A DNA stretch of 39,888 bases from Bacteroidales bacterium UBA3743. GTDB taxonomy: Bacteria; Bacteroidota; Bacteroidia; Bacteroidales; Paludibacteraceae. The stretch covers positions 58,672 to 98,559 of the forward strand of contig DFGT01000028.1 of assembly GCA_002371265.1 (NCBI GenBank), given 5' to 3'. The notes beneath the pieces were generated by a model that did no database searches, had not been told where the DNA came from, and worked only from the letters and a program-made list of their open reading frames with translations. Below are positions 23,390 through 31,903 of this stretch, piece by piece. Each line of letters begins with the position of its first letter. Within the stretch, counting starts at the first letter, position 1. The translations under genes were made by a program, and so were the position numbers.

Positions 23390-23668
23390 ATGCTGACAAT
23401 GATTGTTTATTACCATTGCAAAGATGGTCAACGTGATGCTTTTATGACGGCTGTAAAGATGGAAAAGATTGCAGAGAACAGCCGCGTCGAACCGGGAAAT
23501 ATGCAATACGATTATTTCTTGCCTGTCGACGACGCTAACACTGTCTTATTGCTTGAAAAATGGGAGAGCGATGAGGCTCAGAAAATCCATACTGCCACAG
23601 CCAATTTCAAGAAATTAGGGGAAATCAAGGTGAAATTTGTGAAGAGTGTGGAGATTGAGAAATATTGA
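23390..23668 (+). CDS. Antibiotic biosynthesis monooxygenase (ABM) domain protein
   Basis: This 92-residue protein is a single ABM/YgiN-like dimeric alpha-beta barrel. It shows the typical pattern: MIVYYHCKDGQRDAFMTAV, then SRVEPGNMQYDYFLPVDD, LLLEKWESDEAQKIHTAT and FKKLGEIKV. Family members oxidise quinols or aromatic substrates, or degrade heme, without cofactors; the substrate here is unknown. The ATG at 23390 is preferred because the family begins right at the first beta-strand. A 21-base gap with no Shine-Dalgarno precedes it. A repeat element starts immediately after its stop. Confidence 0.88.
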   Translation: MLTMIVYYHCKDGQRDAFMTAVKMEKIAENSRVEPGNMQYDYFLPVDDANTVLLLEKWESDEAQKIHTATANFKKLGEIKVKFVKSVEIEKY

Positions 23669-23773
23669 TGTAGGGACGGTGTAAAAACATAGAGACGGTG
23701 TAGATAGAGGCGGTGTGGCACAATGCAAAGAGACGGTGTGGCACATGGAGACGGTGTACACACCGTCTCTACA
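23669..23773. repeat. GAGACGG tandem and palindromic intergenic element
   Basis: The element opens with TGTAGGGACGGTGT and closes with ACACCGTCTCTACA, a terminal inverted repeat with one mismatch. Between them (A)GAGACGGTGT recurs about every 14-30 bases. Near the end GAGACGGTGT (23748-23757) and ACACCGTCTC (23760-23769) form a perfect 10-bp palindrome with AC at the centre. It fills the gap between convergent genes ending at 23668 and 23783 and may act as a terminator. Confidence 0.88.
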
Positions 23774-23782
23774 GTAATGTGA

Positions 23783-25195
23783 TTATTTGAAAATCTCTTT
23801 TAGCATATTTCCCATCTTCACACGCAATTCTCCACGCTGGCATGAGAAATTGTTCACCATCAGGCAGACTGCGTATGTCTTGCCGTTGTGCTCCACATAA
23901 CCCGCATAGTTCTGCACTCTCTCCATACTTCCGCTTTTGAAGTGAGCTTTGCCTTTAAGAGGTGTGTTGGCAAGAAAACTCTTCACTGTGCCATTGACTC
24001 CGCATGTCGGCAATGATGCGTAGAAGGCTGGGAAGAACTTGCTCTTCTTCTTCATGTATATCAGCATGTCGACAAAGAAGTTTGGATTGATCGCATTCTT
24101 CATGCTGAGTCCCGAACCATCCACCTGATACACTCCTTTTGCGTTCACTCCATGAGCGTTCCACCATCCGAATGATGAGGATATCGATTTTGGATACGAC
24201 GATGTGTAGCTGTTGCGTAGTCCTAAATGAAGGAATATGTTTTCAGCATACAGGTTGATGCTGTTGTAGTTTGTGGCGCGGCATAGCTCCGACAGTGGGG
24301 CGGAGTAGTGTGTGTAGAGAAGTTTGCATGAGTCTGATTTAGCAAACTGCTCTATCCTTGTTGTTGAGGCTTTTTTAGTGAACACTACTCCTGAATCTTT
24401 CAATTGTTGCTCAATTGCGTCTGCCACGAATAGAGCAGGCTCCGGATTTTCCGACTGAATCTCCTGCATCTTGCCCACAGCGAACGGACCTTCAATTGTC
24501 TTGTTCCAAGAGAAGTCTGTCGACATTATTCTGTATGGAGTGTCTTTGTTTATCAGCTTCACGTCAAGAAGGTTGGTCTTTGGCACTGTGTTCACCACTC
24601 TTGCAACAGAATCCTCGGCTGAATTGTTGACGTAGATGCGGATCATATTGTCGTAGGCACAGATCGCCGACGGAGTTGGGGCATAGTAGGTGCCGATATC
24701 CTCCACAAGCCAGATGGGCATCTGCGCGCATTGGGCGTAAAGGCTCGCGTCGCCTATCACAGCACCGTCTACTTTCTTGATCCCTGCATTGCGGACCGCA
24801 TTGGCTGCATTTGTGAAGAAATCATTAGGCTGTTTGTTGTATTTGGATGCGATCGACGGATCTCCGCCTCCGACAACGTAAATATTGCCATGCAAAGTGG
24901 AATCTTTAGTGAGATGTCCCTCCATCACTACTTTCGTCTCGAATTTGAAAGTGTCTGAAAACACTTCCAATGCAGTGGCGGTAGTGATGAGTTTGGTGAT
25001 CGACGCGGGAATCAGATTCGTGTTCCTGCGGTATTCAGCGACCGTTTCTCCCGTCTCCACATCCTTGATCAGTATTCCCACACCTGCATTGTGAAGTCCG
25101 GGAGAATCGACAAATGTCTTTACTGCAGGATGGAGATCCTGTGCGTTTGCGATCACACTTATAAGAGACAATATGATAAGTAATAATTTCTTCAT
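23783..25195 (-). CDS. dacB: D-alanyl-D-alanine carboxypeptidase/endopeptidase PBP4 (DacB)
   Basis: This 470-residue periplasmic enzyme (MEROPS S13) trims peptidoglycan pentapeptides and cross-links. A signal peptide (MKKLLLIILSLISVIANAQ) is followed by the SxxK motif SITK (S65-K68) in NLIPASITKLITTATALE, the SxN motif in NYNSINLYAEN, and the KTG-box as KSG in HFKSGSMERVQNYAGYV. The GGGDPSI segment is typical of class C PBP4. The length matches the family. It stands alone on the minus strand, convergent with the ABM gene, and upstream lies an ATTATGAATT-type repeat. Confidence 0.96.
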   Translation of the reverse strand: MKKLLLIILSLISVIANAQDLHPAVKTFVDSPGLHNAGVGILIKDVETGETVAEYRRNTNLIPASITKLITTATALEVFSDTFKFETKVVMEGHLTKDSTLHGNIYVVGGGDPSIASKYNKQPNDFFTNAANAVRNAGIKKVDGAVIGDASLYAQCAQMPIWLVEDIGTYYAPTPSAICAYDNMIRIYVNNSAEDSVARVVNTVPKTNLLDVKLINKDTPYRIMSTDFSWNKTIEGPFAVGKMQEIQSENPEPALFVADAIEQQLKDSGVVFTKKASTTRIEQFAKSDSCKLLYTHYSAPLSELCRATNYNSINLYAENIFLHLGLRNSYTSSYPKSISSSFGWWNAHGVNAKGVYQVDGSGLSMKNAINPNFFVDMLIYMKKKSKFFPAFYASLPTCGVNGTVKSFLANTPLKGKAHFKSGSMERVQNYAGYVEHNGKTYAVCLMVNNFSCQRGELRVKMGNMLKEIFK

Positions 25196-25278
25196 TTCGA
25201 TATATGTTAGTCGCTAATAAATAATCCGTTTGCCATTCTGAGCTAACGGAAATGGAGGATGCAATGGAAAATCCTTTG

Positions 25279-25319
25279 CAATCCTCAATTATGCATTTAG
25301 CATTATGAATTCCGCATTA
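25279..25319 (-). repeat. ATTATGCATT-type repeat at the 3' end of hisIE
   Basis: CAATCCTCAATTATGCATTT and AGCATTATGAATTCCGCATT resemble the ends of the repeats at 12691-12779 and 13541-13625. Its last bases form the stop codon of hisIE. Confidence 0.6.
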
Positions 25320-25892
25320 TCCTTTGTGTCTGGCTTTTAGCTCTCTTGCCAAATCCTCGATTCTGATGCCCTTGCTTGTAAGCAATACGATAAGGTGGTA
25401 GATCATGTCGGAACATTCGTAGATAAACTGGTCGTTTGTGCCGTTCATTGCCTCTACGATCGCCTCGATAGTCTCTTCTCCTACCTTCTTACACATCTTA
25501 GCCGCGCCACCTTTGAAAAGCTTCGTTGTGTATGAGCCTTCTGGCATCTCTGCGTGACGTTTCTCAATGAAGTCCTGAAGCTCAGTAAGGAAAGCAAGAT
25601 CTTTCACATTCTTTGAGCCAAGGAATTGGTTGGCACCTGTGGTTGAACCCTTTGGAAGTGCTTGGATAAGCACACTGTCGCCAGCTGCTGATTTTTGGAT
25701 CTCAGCTACCTCCATAGTGTCGTTGTATTCTCCCGCAAGCACATTCTCGTCAGAGCCTGTAGCTGGATTGTGGAGCATAACGACTTTGGAATTCTCCATC
25801 TTAGAAATTGTCTCATCAGTCACGAACCCGATGCGTAGCACTTTGCTGTTTCTCTCGTCTTGTACGCATGCAGGAATCATTGTTTTTGCCAT
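25317..25892 (-). CDS. hisE: HisIE-type protein: intact HisE, degenerate HisI domain
   Basis: The C-terminal half (about residues 97-190) is a good phosphoribosyl-ATP pyrophosphatase (HisE), which converts PR-ATP to PR-AMP in histidine synthesis: LQDFIEKRHAEMPEGSYTTK, KKVGEETIEAIVEA, ECSDMIYHLIVLL, RIEDLARELKARHKG. The N-terminal ~95 residues align in order with HisI (PR-AMP cyclohydrolase: MIPACVQDERNSKVLRIGF, GDSVLIQA), but the expected metal/active-site segments are missing: the D-C-D type site reads QKSAAGDSV and the C-H-T-G...C segment reads GSTTGANQFLG. The only cysteine of this half is C9. Cyclohydrolase activity is therefore doubtful. No other his genes are nearby. Confidence 0.85.
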   Translation of the reverse strand: MAKTMIPACVQDERNSKVLRIGFVTDETISKMENSKVVMLHNPATGSDENVLAGEYNDTMEVAEIQKSAAGDSVLIQALPKGSTTGANQFLGSKNVKDLAFLTELQDFIEKRHAEMPEGSYTTKLFKGGAAKMCKKVGEETIEAIVEAMNGTNDQFIYECSDMIYHLIVLLTSKGIRIEDLARELKARHKG

Positions 25893-25930
25893 ATTTTTAG
25901 AGTGTAAAATGTCAATTTATTAAAATCAAA

Positions 25931-25959
25931 TCAGTATCGACGGTGCTTGCCGATACTGA
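25931..25959 (-). terminator. Hairpin between hisIE and topA
   Basis: TCAGTATCG (25931-25939) and CGATACTGA (25951-25959) form a perfect 9-bp stem around an 11-base loop. On the minus strand it follows the topA stop by 5 bases and precedes TTTGATTTT, so it probably terminates topA transcription upstream of hisIE. Confidence 0.75.
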
Positions 25960-25964
25960 ATATA

Positions 25965-28361
25965 TTATTTTTCAGCACTCTTTTTTGTGCTTGCTTTCGT
26001 TTTTGCTGCCGTTTTAGTTGAGGCTTTTGTTGTCTTTGTGGCTTTCGCCTTTTTTGCTGGAGCCTTGTCTGCCTGTTCCGCTATTATTTTGCGGCAGTCA
26101 TCTAATGTCAACGACTTAGCATCTGTGCCTTTTGCAATCTTATAGTTGACGCCGTCTTTTGCGATGTACGGTCCGAATCTTCCGTTGAGCACTTCGATCT
26201 CCACGCCGTTGTCGTCAAACTTATTGATCACCTTGTTCTTTTGTTCTTCTCGTTTGGCTTCGATGATCTTTATACACTCTTCATTCGTCACCGTTAGCGG
26301 ATCGTAAGTCTTGGCAAGTGAATATGCCTGGCCGTTATGTTTGATATATGGACCAAATCGTCCGACTGCCACCACCAATTCAGAGTCTTCGTATGTGCCT
26401 ACCGTACGTGGAAGTTTGAACAGGTCGAGAGCCTCTTCCAAGGTGATTGTCTCAAGATGCTGGTTTTTGCGTAGAGATGCAAAACGTGGTTTCTCTTCAT
26501 CTTCCGTCGCTCCGATCTGAGCTATTGCTCCAAAGCGCGCGATCTTCACGAAAACCTCTTTGCCACTCACTGGGTCGACACCAAGCTTGCGCATTCCGTT
26601 CTTTCTCTCGCTGATTTGTGACGCGTCTTCCACTAATGGGTGGAAATTGTGATAGAAGTCGTCGATCATATCTTCCCACTTCATGTTTCCTTCTGCCACG
26701 TCATCAAACTTATTCTCAATCTTCGCTGTGAAGTTGTAGTCGAGAATGTCAGGGAAGTATTCGGTCAAAAACTCATTCACCACGATTGCCGTGTCTGTTG
26801 GCACGAGTTTCTTTCTGTCTGCGCCGTAAGTTTCTGTTTCTGTAGTCTCAGTTATCTGGTTGTCTTTAAGCACCAGAGTCTGGTAATTGCGTTTCTTGCC
26901 TTCCAAGTCGCGCTTCTCCGCATACTCCTTGTTCTGGATAGTGGAGATGGTCGGTGCGTAAGTAGAAGGACGTCCGATACCAAGCTCTTCAAGTTTGTGC
27001 ACAAGGGAAGCCTCACTGTAGCGTGGAGGATGCTGTGTGAAACGTTCAGTGGCATCGATCTCTTTAGGCTTTGAAAGAATCATTCCCTTGTTGAGTGGAG
27101 GAAGCACGGAAGTGTTGCTGTCCTCACTGTTCTCTTTGCTCTCCTGATATACTTTCAAGAAACCGTCAAACTTGACGACCTCACCGTCTGCTACAAATTT
27201 ATATGTGTCGTCGCCACAGTCGATAGTCACAGTTGTCCTTTCGATCTCGGCGTCGGCCATCTGCGACGCGATTGTACGCTTCCAGACGAGGTCATATAGC
27301 TTTTGAAGGTTGTTGTTGCCTTCAATCGTTTGATTCTCTATATATGTAGGGCGGATTGCCTCGTGAGCCTCCTGAGCACCTTTTGCCTTGGCTGTGAAAC
27401 GACGTGGCTGAGAGTATTTTTCGCCCATTGATTCGCTGATTACTTTTTTCGCTGTGTTGATGGCAAGATCGGAAAGATTTACTGAATCGGTACGCATATA
27501 TGTAATCTGTCCTGCCTCATATAGTTGCTGTGCGAGCGACATTGTCATGTTCACTGAGAATCCAAGCTTACGCGCTGCTTCCTGTTGTAATGTTGATGTG
27601 ATGAAAGGAGCTGCCGGACCACGTTTGATTGGCTTCACGCTGATGTCTGAAACCTTGAACTCCGCATTTTTGCATTTTTCCAAAAATGCTCTTGCTTCAG
27701 CCTCTGTCTTGATTCTTTGTGGAAGTTCTGCTTTAAGTGTGGAAGATTTTCCTTTGCTGTCCACAACTGTGAAAATAGCTTGTATTCTGAATGAAGATTC
27801 ACTCACAAAATTTTGAATCTCCTTTTCTCTGTCTACGATAAGGCGCACTGTCACCGACTGCACACGTCCGGCTGAAAGTGATGGACGCACTTTTTTCCAT
27901 AGTACTGGGGAAAGCTCAAAACCTACGATTCTGTCCAATACACGTCGTGCCTGCTGGGCTGAGACCAGATTGTCGTCGATGTCACGTGGGTTTTCAATTG
28001 CGTGAAGAATGGCGGTCTTGGTGATTTCGTGGAATACGATACGACGTGTGTTTTCCTTCTTCAGTTTCAGCACATTGAATAGGTGCCAGGCGATAGCCTC
28101 TCCCTCGCGGTCCTCATCGGATGCGAGCCACACGATCTCTGCGTTTTTAGCCTCCTTGATCAAGTCGTCGACAAGCTCTTTCTTGTCGTCGGGAATTTCA
28201 TATATGGGTTCGTAGTTGTTGTCCAAGTTGATGGACATTCCACTTTTTTTAAGGTCTCGGATGTGTCCGTAGCTCGATTTCACTACAAAATCCTTCCCTA
28301 AAAATTTACCTATTGTCTTCGCTTTTGCGGGAGACTCAACTATGACTAAGTTCTTGTGCAT
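25965..28361 (-). CDS. topA: DNA topoisomerase I (type IA)
   Basis: This 798-residue enzyme relaxes negative supercoils. It has an N-terminal Toprim domain (NLVIVESPAKAKTIGKFLG, acidic LASDEDREGEAIAWHL), the core (RRIVFHEIT, SAQQARRVLDRIVGFELSP, SAGRVQSVTVRLIV) and the catalytic Tyr at about residue 288 in QITYMRTDSV. Zinc-ribbon cysteines are absent. The C-terminus has two GRFGPYI repeats and a Lys/Ala/Thr-rich tail that should bind DNA or RNA. The ATG at 28361 (MHKNLVIVE) is chosen because the family starts there; a reading frame open to 28547 would overlap the divergent gene and adds no conserved sequence. Confidence 0.97.
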   Translation of the reverse strand: MHKNLVIVESPAKAKTIGKFLGKDFVVKSSYGHIRDLKKSGMSINLDNNYEPIYEIPDDKKELVDDLIKEAKNAEIVWLASDEDREGEAIAWHLFNVLKLKKENTRRIVFHEITKTAILHAIENPRDIDDNLVSAQQARRVLDRIVGFELSPVLWKKVRPSLSAGRVQSVTVRLIVDREKEIQNFVSESSFRIQAIFTVVDSKGKSSTLKAELPQRIKTEAEARAFLEKCKNAEFKVSDISVKPIKRGPAAPFITSTLQQEAARKLGFSVNMTMSLAQQLYEAGQITYMRTDSVNLSDLAINTAKKVISESMGEKYSQPRRFTAKAKGAQEAHEAIRPTYIENQTIEGNNNLQKLYDLVWKRTIASQMADAEIERTTVTIDCGDDTYKFVADGEVVKFDGFLKVYQESKENSEDSNTSVLPPLNKGMILSKPKEIDATERFTQHPPRYSEASLVHKLEELGIGRPSTYAPTISTIQNKEYAEKRDLEGKKRNYQTLVLKDNQITETTETETYGADRKKLVPTDTAIVVNEFLTEYFPDILDYNFTAKIENKFDDVAEGNMKWEDMIDDFYHNFHPLVEDASQISERKNGMRKLGVDPVSGKEVFVKIARFGAIAQIGATEDEEKPRFASLRKNQHLETITLEEALDLFKLPRTVGTYEDSELVVAVGRFGPYIKHNGQAYSLAKTYDPLTVTNEECIKIIEAKREEQKNKVINKFDDNGVEIEVLNGRFGPYIAKDGVNYKIAKGTDAKSLTLDDCRKIIAEQADKAPAKKAKATKTTKASTKTAAKTKASTKKSAEK

Positions 28362-28419
28362 TTTTACCGTACCTAAAATCTTTTTTGCAAAGAAAAATAA
28401 AAAATCTTTCATATACTCA

Positions 28420-28427
28420 TATTTTTG
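28420..28427 (+). promoter_or_regulatory. -7 box of the aminopeptidase P gene
   Basis: TATTTTTG matches TAnnTTTG and lies 39 bases before the ATG at 28467. No good TTTG at the correct spacing is seen upstream. Confidence 0.4.
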
Positions 28428-28466
28428 CGTTTTCTTTGGAATATTTTTGAAAAGTTGTTGATTGAT

Positions 28467-30218
28467 ATGATTGAAATTGGAAAAATTCGGGAGCTGATGG
28501 CGAATATGGGAGTGGATGCGATTGTCGTCGGAGACAGTGATCCTCATTTCAGCGAATACCCTGCCGACTGCTTCTGCCTGCGCTCTTTTTTGAGTGGGTT
28601 CGACGGTTCGAACGGCACTCTTGTGGTGACCAAGAATGACGCTGCCCTTTGGACAGATTCAAGATATTATTTGCAGGCTGCAGAACAGTTGAAGCCGTCT
28701 GGAATACGTATGGTCAAGCAGGAGAGTGAATGTTCGATACCTGATTTTTTGGCATCTGTTTTGAATCCTGAAAATGTAGCTGCACTTAATCCGTGGACAA
28801 CATCCCTGTCGGAGGAGACGGAATATAAGAGAACTGGAGTGAAGATCACCTATGATGAAAATCTGTATGAATCGTTGTGGTTTGGCAATCAACCGAAAAT
28901 GTCGGATTCCAAATTATTTGTTCATTCGGAGAAATATTCTGGAGAGTCGGTGAAATCAAAAATCGAAAAATGCCGAAAGTTTTTTGCATCTAGAAATGCA
29001 GACGCAATGCTCGTCTCCACCCTTGATGAAGTGGCATGGGTGACGAATCTTCGTGGTGCGGACGCTCTTTGCACTCCAATCTTTTACTCATATTTAATAA
29101 TTGAAAAGGAAAAGTCTACTTTGTTTGTTGATACAGACAAAATAACGGACGAAATATCAGAATATTTGCGTGCGAATGTGATAAATGTAGCTCAATATTC
29201 GCTATTCGCACAGTATTTGCGTAAAAATCTGTCTGAAAGTCAGGTTCTGCTTGAGAATGCAAAATGCAACATCGCAACGTCGCAACTGCTGAATGGAAAA
29301 GTCGCGTCGACAGAAAAGTTCATCGAAAATTTGAAGGCGGTGAAGAATCATACGCAATTGGAATGTGAAAGAAAAATTATGGTAGACGACGGTGTTGCTC
29401 TTGTCCGACTTCTGATGTGGCTGGAGAAAAACCGAGGCAATGGGCTGCATGAGACAGACGTGGCAGAGAAGATTGCTGAGCTGAGAAAACACTCGTCTGA
29501 ATATATCTGTGAAAGTTTTGATACAATTGCTGGTTTTGCGGATCACGGAGCCATCGTCCACTATTCTGCCAAGAAAGGTTGTGACTATACGCTGACTCCA
29601 GACAATATCATTTTGATAGATACAGGAGGAAACTACCTCGGTGGCACTACAGATATCACAAGGACAGTGTCGTTGACAGACGCACCGTCGACAGAGCAAA
29701 AAAGAGATTACACATTGGTCTTGAAAGGACATATTGCCATCCAAATGCAAAAATTTCCTGCAAAAACGGTTGGCTTTCAGATTGATACACTCGCTCGTCA
29801 GTATTTGTGGCAGGCAGGTTTGAACTATGGACATGGTACGGGGCATGGCGTCGGACATTTCTTAGGAGTTCACGAAGGTCCACAGTCAATGAGTAAAAAA
29901 AGTGTGGATTGTGAATTGAAGGAAGGAATGTTCATAACAGATGAACCAGGACTTTACCGCACGGGAAAATGGGGAATCCGCATCGAAAATATGTTGGCGG
30001 TGAAAAAAGCGGAAAATACTGAATTTGGAGAATTTATGCAATTTGAAACCTTGACATTATGTCCATATGATCGCAAATTGATAGAGACATCATTATTGAC
30101 TAACGAAGAGAAGAAATGGCTTAATGATTATCACAGACAAGTAAGGCAGAAATTAACAAATTTTTTGAATGTTGAAGAAAATGCTTGGCTTGAAGTACAA
30201 ACTAAAGACTTTATTTAG
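28467..30218 (+). CDS. pepP: Xaa-Pro aminopeptidase (aminopeptidase P, M24B)
   Basis: This 583-residue cytoplasmic metallopeptidase removes an N-terminal residue preceding proline. Two creatinase-like N-terminal domains (RSFLSGFDGSNGTLVVTKND, ALWTDSRYYLQAAEQL; VSTLDEVAWVTNLRG) precede the M24 pita-bread catalytic domain. Metal ligands are visible: D in LIDTGGNYLGG, D in TTDITRT, H in HGTGHGVGHFLGVHEGP, E in DEPGLY and E in GIRIENM. The three-domain length is normal for the Bacteroidales and eukaryotic-type enzyme. The ATG at 28467 is preferred; the frame extends back to a TTG at 28425 that overlaps the promoter-like box. It is divergent from topA. Confidence 0.96.
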   Translation: MIEIGKIRELMANMGVDAIVVGDSDPHFSEYPADCFCLRSFLSGFDGSNGTLVVTKNDAALWTDSRYYLQAAEQLKPSGIRMVKQESECSIPDFLASVLNPENVAALNPWTTSLSEETEYKRTGVKITYDENLYESLWFGNQPKMSDSKLFVHSEKYSGESVKSKIEKCRKFFASRNADAMLVSTLDEVAWVTNLRGADALCTPIFYSYLIIEKEKSTLFVDTDKITDEISEYLRANVINVAQYSLFAQYLRKNLSESQVLLENAKCNIATSQLLNGKVASTEKFIENLKAVKNHTQLECERKIMVDDGVALVRLLMWLEKNRGNGLHETDVAEKIAELRKHSSEYICESFDTIAGFADHGAIVHYSAKKGCDYTLTPDNIILIDTGGNYLGGTTDITRTVSLTDAPSTEQKRDYTLVLKGHIAIQMQKFPAKTVGFQIDTLARQYLWQAGLNYGHGTGHGVGHFLGVHEGPQSMSKKSVDCELKEGMFITDEPGLYRTGKWGIRIENMLAVKKAENTEFGEFMQFETLTLCPYDRKLIETSLLTNEEKKWLNDYHRQVRQKLTNFLNVEENAWLEVQTKDFI

Positions 30219-30226
30219 TACATTTG
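30219..30226 (+). promoter_or_regulatory. -7 box TACATTTG upstream of the Trx-fold gene
   Basis: TACATTTG matches TAnnTTTG exactly and begins right after the pepP stop codon. It would give a leader of about 24 bases. No matching -33 element is evident. Confidence 0.4.
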
Positions 30227-30254
30227 CGAAAATTAAAAGAAACGGCAGATAGAT

Positions 30255-31706
30255 ATGAAAAGAAAATTTTTCTCTTTTTGGGCGTTGATATGTGCGTTTG
30301 TATCGTTGGCGGCGACTGCTCCAAAAGATGCGCCATATCGTATTGAGGTCAAGATGACTGATATCAAAGACACTTCGAAAGTGTTCTTGGCATTCTATTA
30401 TAATGGAAAAACATATTCCAAGGATACTGCACAGTTTAATGGTAAGGGAGTTGCAGTTTTTGATGGAAGCAAAAGAAAGGATAAAGAGAAGCAGAGATTG
30501 GAGGAGGGAATGTATATTGTCTACTTCAAGCAGGATAAATTCTTTGACCTATTGGTGGGAAAAGATCAAAACATCAAGTTGAAGGCAGACACTACAGACT
30601 TGACACCAGTTGTGACTCAAGGAGAAGAGTCGGTCTACTTCTCAAAACTTGTCAAATTTATGTCAGACAAGAATAAGGAGCGTAAAGATGTAGTTGAAAG
30701 CAAAAAAGCCGGAAAAATTGATTCAGTCACATTTGAGGCAAAATTAAAGAAACTATCAGATGAGGTAGAGGCATTCCAGAAGAAAGAGATCGAAACGACT
30801 AAGGGGACTTTCTATTCTGAGTTTGTAAGAGGTACGGTAGCGGTTGATATTCCAGATTTCACCGAGTTGCCAGACACAGCAAGACCAATGGCAAGATACC
30901 AGTTTACAAAGAACCATTTCTTTGATAATATCAATTTGTCTGATCCACGTATGTTGAGAACTCCATATTTCCCAGGAAAGGTGGACAATTATATGGCGAG
31001 ATTGATTCCGATTCCAGACTCCCTGTTTGCTGCAGCAGACGTGCTGATTCAGAAGAGTGAAGGAAACAAAGAGACATACCAGACAATGCTCAGCAAGATG
31101 ATGAACTACGGATTGAAGAGCAATCAGATGGGTATGGACAAGATGTGGTATCAGATAGCAGAGAAGTATTACTTGTCAGGCAAGGCTGATTGGGCAGACT
31201 CTTCATGGATAGAGGATTTGAAGGCAGAGTGCAAGAAAGTCCGCTACAACATGATCGGAATGACAGCTAAGAACTTGAGAATGCGTGGAATAGACTCGAC
31301 ACAGATACAGTTGAAAGATTTGCGTCCATCAGAGGGAAAGAACGAGTTTGTGTTGGTATACTTCTTTGAACCAAGTTGTGGACACTGTAAGAAAATCACA
31401 CCAGTGTTGCATGATTCAGTTTATGTGAAGTACAAGGACAAAGGATTTGAGGTGTTCTGCTGCTATACACAGACAGACAAGAAAGAGTGGGTCGACTTCT
31501 TGGACAAGCACAAGTTGCATGATTGGGTGAACGTATGGGATCCAAACAGAGAATCATATTTCTGGGAGTTCTACGACGCGACAGTCACACCGGGAGTTTA
31601 CCTTCTAGACAAAGAGAGAAAAATTGTAGCAAAGAAGATAAGCACAGAGTCATTGGATCAGATTTTGGAGGAAGAGTTGATAAAGCGAAAACAACAAAAA
31701 AAGTAG
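30255..31706 (+). CDS. Exported thioredoxin-fold (TlpA/ResA-like) protein
   Basis: This 483-residue protein has a signal peptide (MKRKFFSFWALICAFVSLAA) and is probably periplasmic or anchored. The N-terminal ~110 residues resemble the DUF4369-like beta domain common in Bacteroidales thioredoxin proteins (MTDIKDTSKVFLAFYYNGKT). A helical middle follows. The C-terminal domain is a thioredoxin fold: VLVYFFEPSCGHCKKITPVL with the redox pair C375-GH-C378, then FEVFCCYTQTDKKEW and cis-Pro TVTPGVYLLD. CGHC is the motif of oxidising, PDI-type proteins; the substrate is unknown. The gene lies 36 bases after pepP. Confidence 0.85.
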   Translation: MKRKFFSFWALICAFVSLAATAPKDAPYRIEVKMTDIKDTSKVFLAFYYNGKTYSKDTAQFNGKGVAVFDGSKRKDKEKQRLEEGMYIVYFKQDKFFDLLVGKDQNIKLKADTTDLTPVVTQGEESVYFSKLVKFMSDKNKERKDVVESKKAGKIDSVTFEAKLKKLSDEVEAFQKKEIETTKGTFYSEFVRGTVAVDIPDFTELPDTARPMARYQFTKNHFFDNINLSDPRMLRTPYFPGKVDNYMARLIPIPDSLFAAADVLIQKSEGNKETYQTMLSKMMNYGLKSNQMGMDKMWYQIAEKYYLSGKADWADSSWIEDLKAECKKVRYNMIGMTAKNLRMRGIDSTQIQLKDLRPSEGKNEFVLVYFFEPSCGHCKKITPVLHDSVYVKYKDKGFEVFCCYTQTDKKEWVDFLDKHKLHDWVNVWDPNRESYFWEFYDATVTPGVYLLDKERKIVAKKISTESLDQILEEELIKRKQQKK

Positions 31707-31776
31707 TTTGCCAACATAAAAATGGCCATTTTTCATCAAATTTATCAACTTTTTTGCAATAAAATCACAAAAGTGT

Positions 31777-31806
31777 TTTGCAAGAAACAAAGTTTGTCTA
31801 TTTTTG
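31777..31806 (+). promoter_or_regulatory. Promoter of gldJ
   Basis: TTTG (31777-31780) and TATTTTTG (31799-31806) are spaced by 18 bases, a good match to the Bacteroidota vegetative promoter. The leader to the ATG at 31904 is about 90 bases. It contains a short hairpin (CGCAA, TTCGG, TTGCG). Confidence 0.7.
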
Positions 31807-31903
31807 CCAACCATACAATCCGACGCAATTCGGTTGCGACGTTATTGTGTGTTAATTAAGTTAGAAATAAAATTAGTAAATTATCTTATACTCGAAAGGT
31901 ACT

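Noticed and set aside
23188..23436. Plus-strand open frame of 82 codons before the ABM gene
   Set aside because: It overlaps the start of the clear ABM gene in another frame, has no recognisable motif and shows a random-looking composition rich in Cys, Arg and Asn.
23669..23773. CRISPR array or small RNA gene
   Set aside because: The spacing is irregular, there are no unique spacers of constant length and no cas genes; the terminal inverted repeats suit a repeat element.
28362..28547. N-terminal extension of topA
   Set aside because: Topoisomerase I begins with the Toprim sequence at MHKNLVIVE; the extension overlaps the divergent pepP gene and its promoter box.
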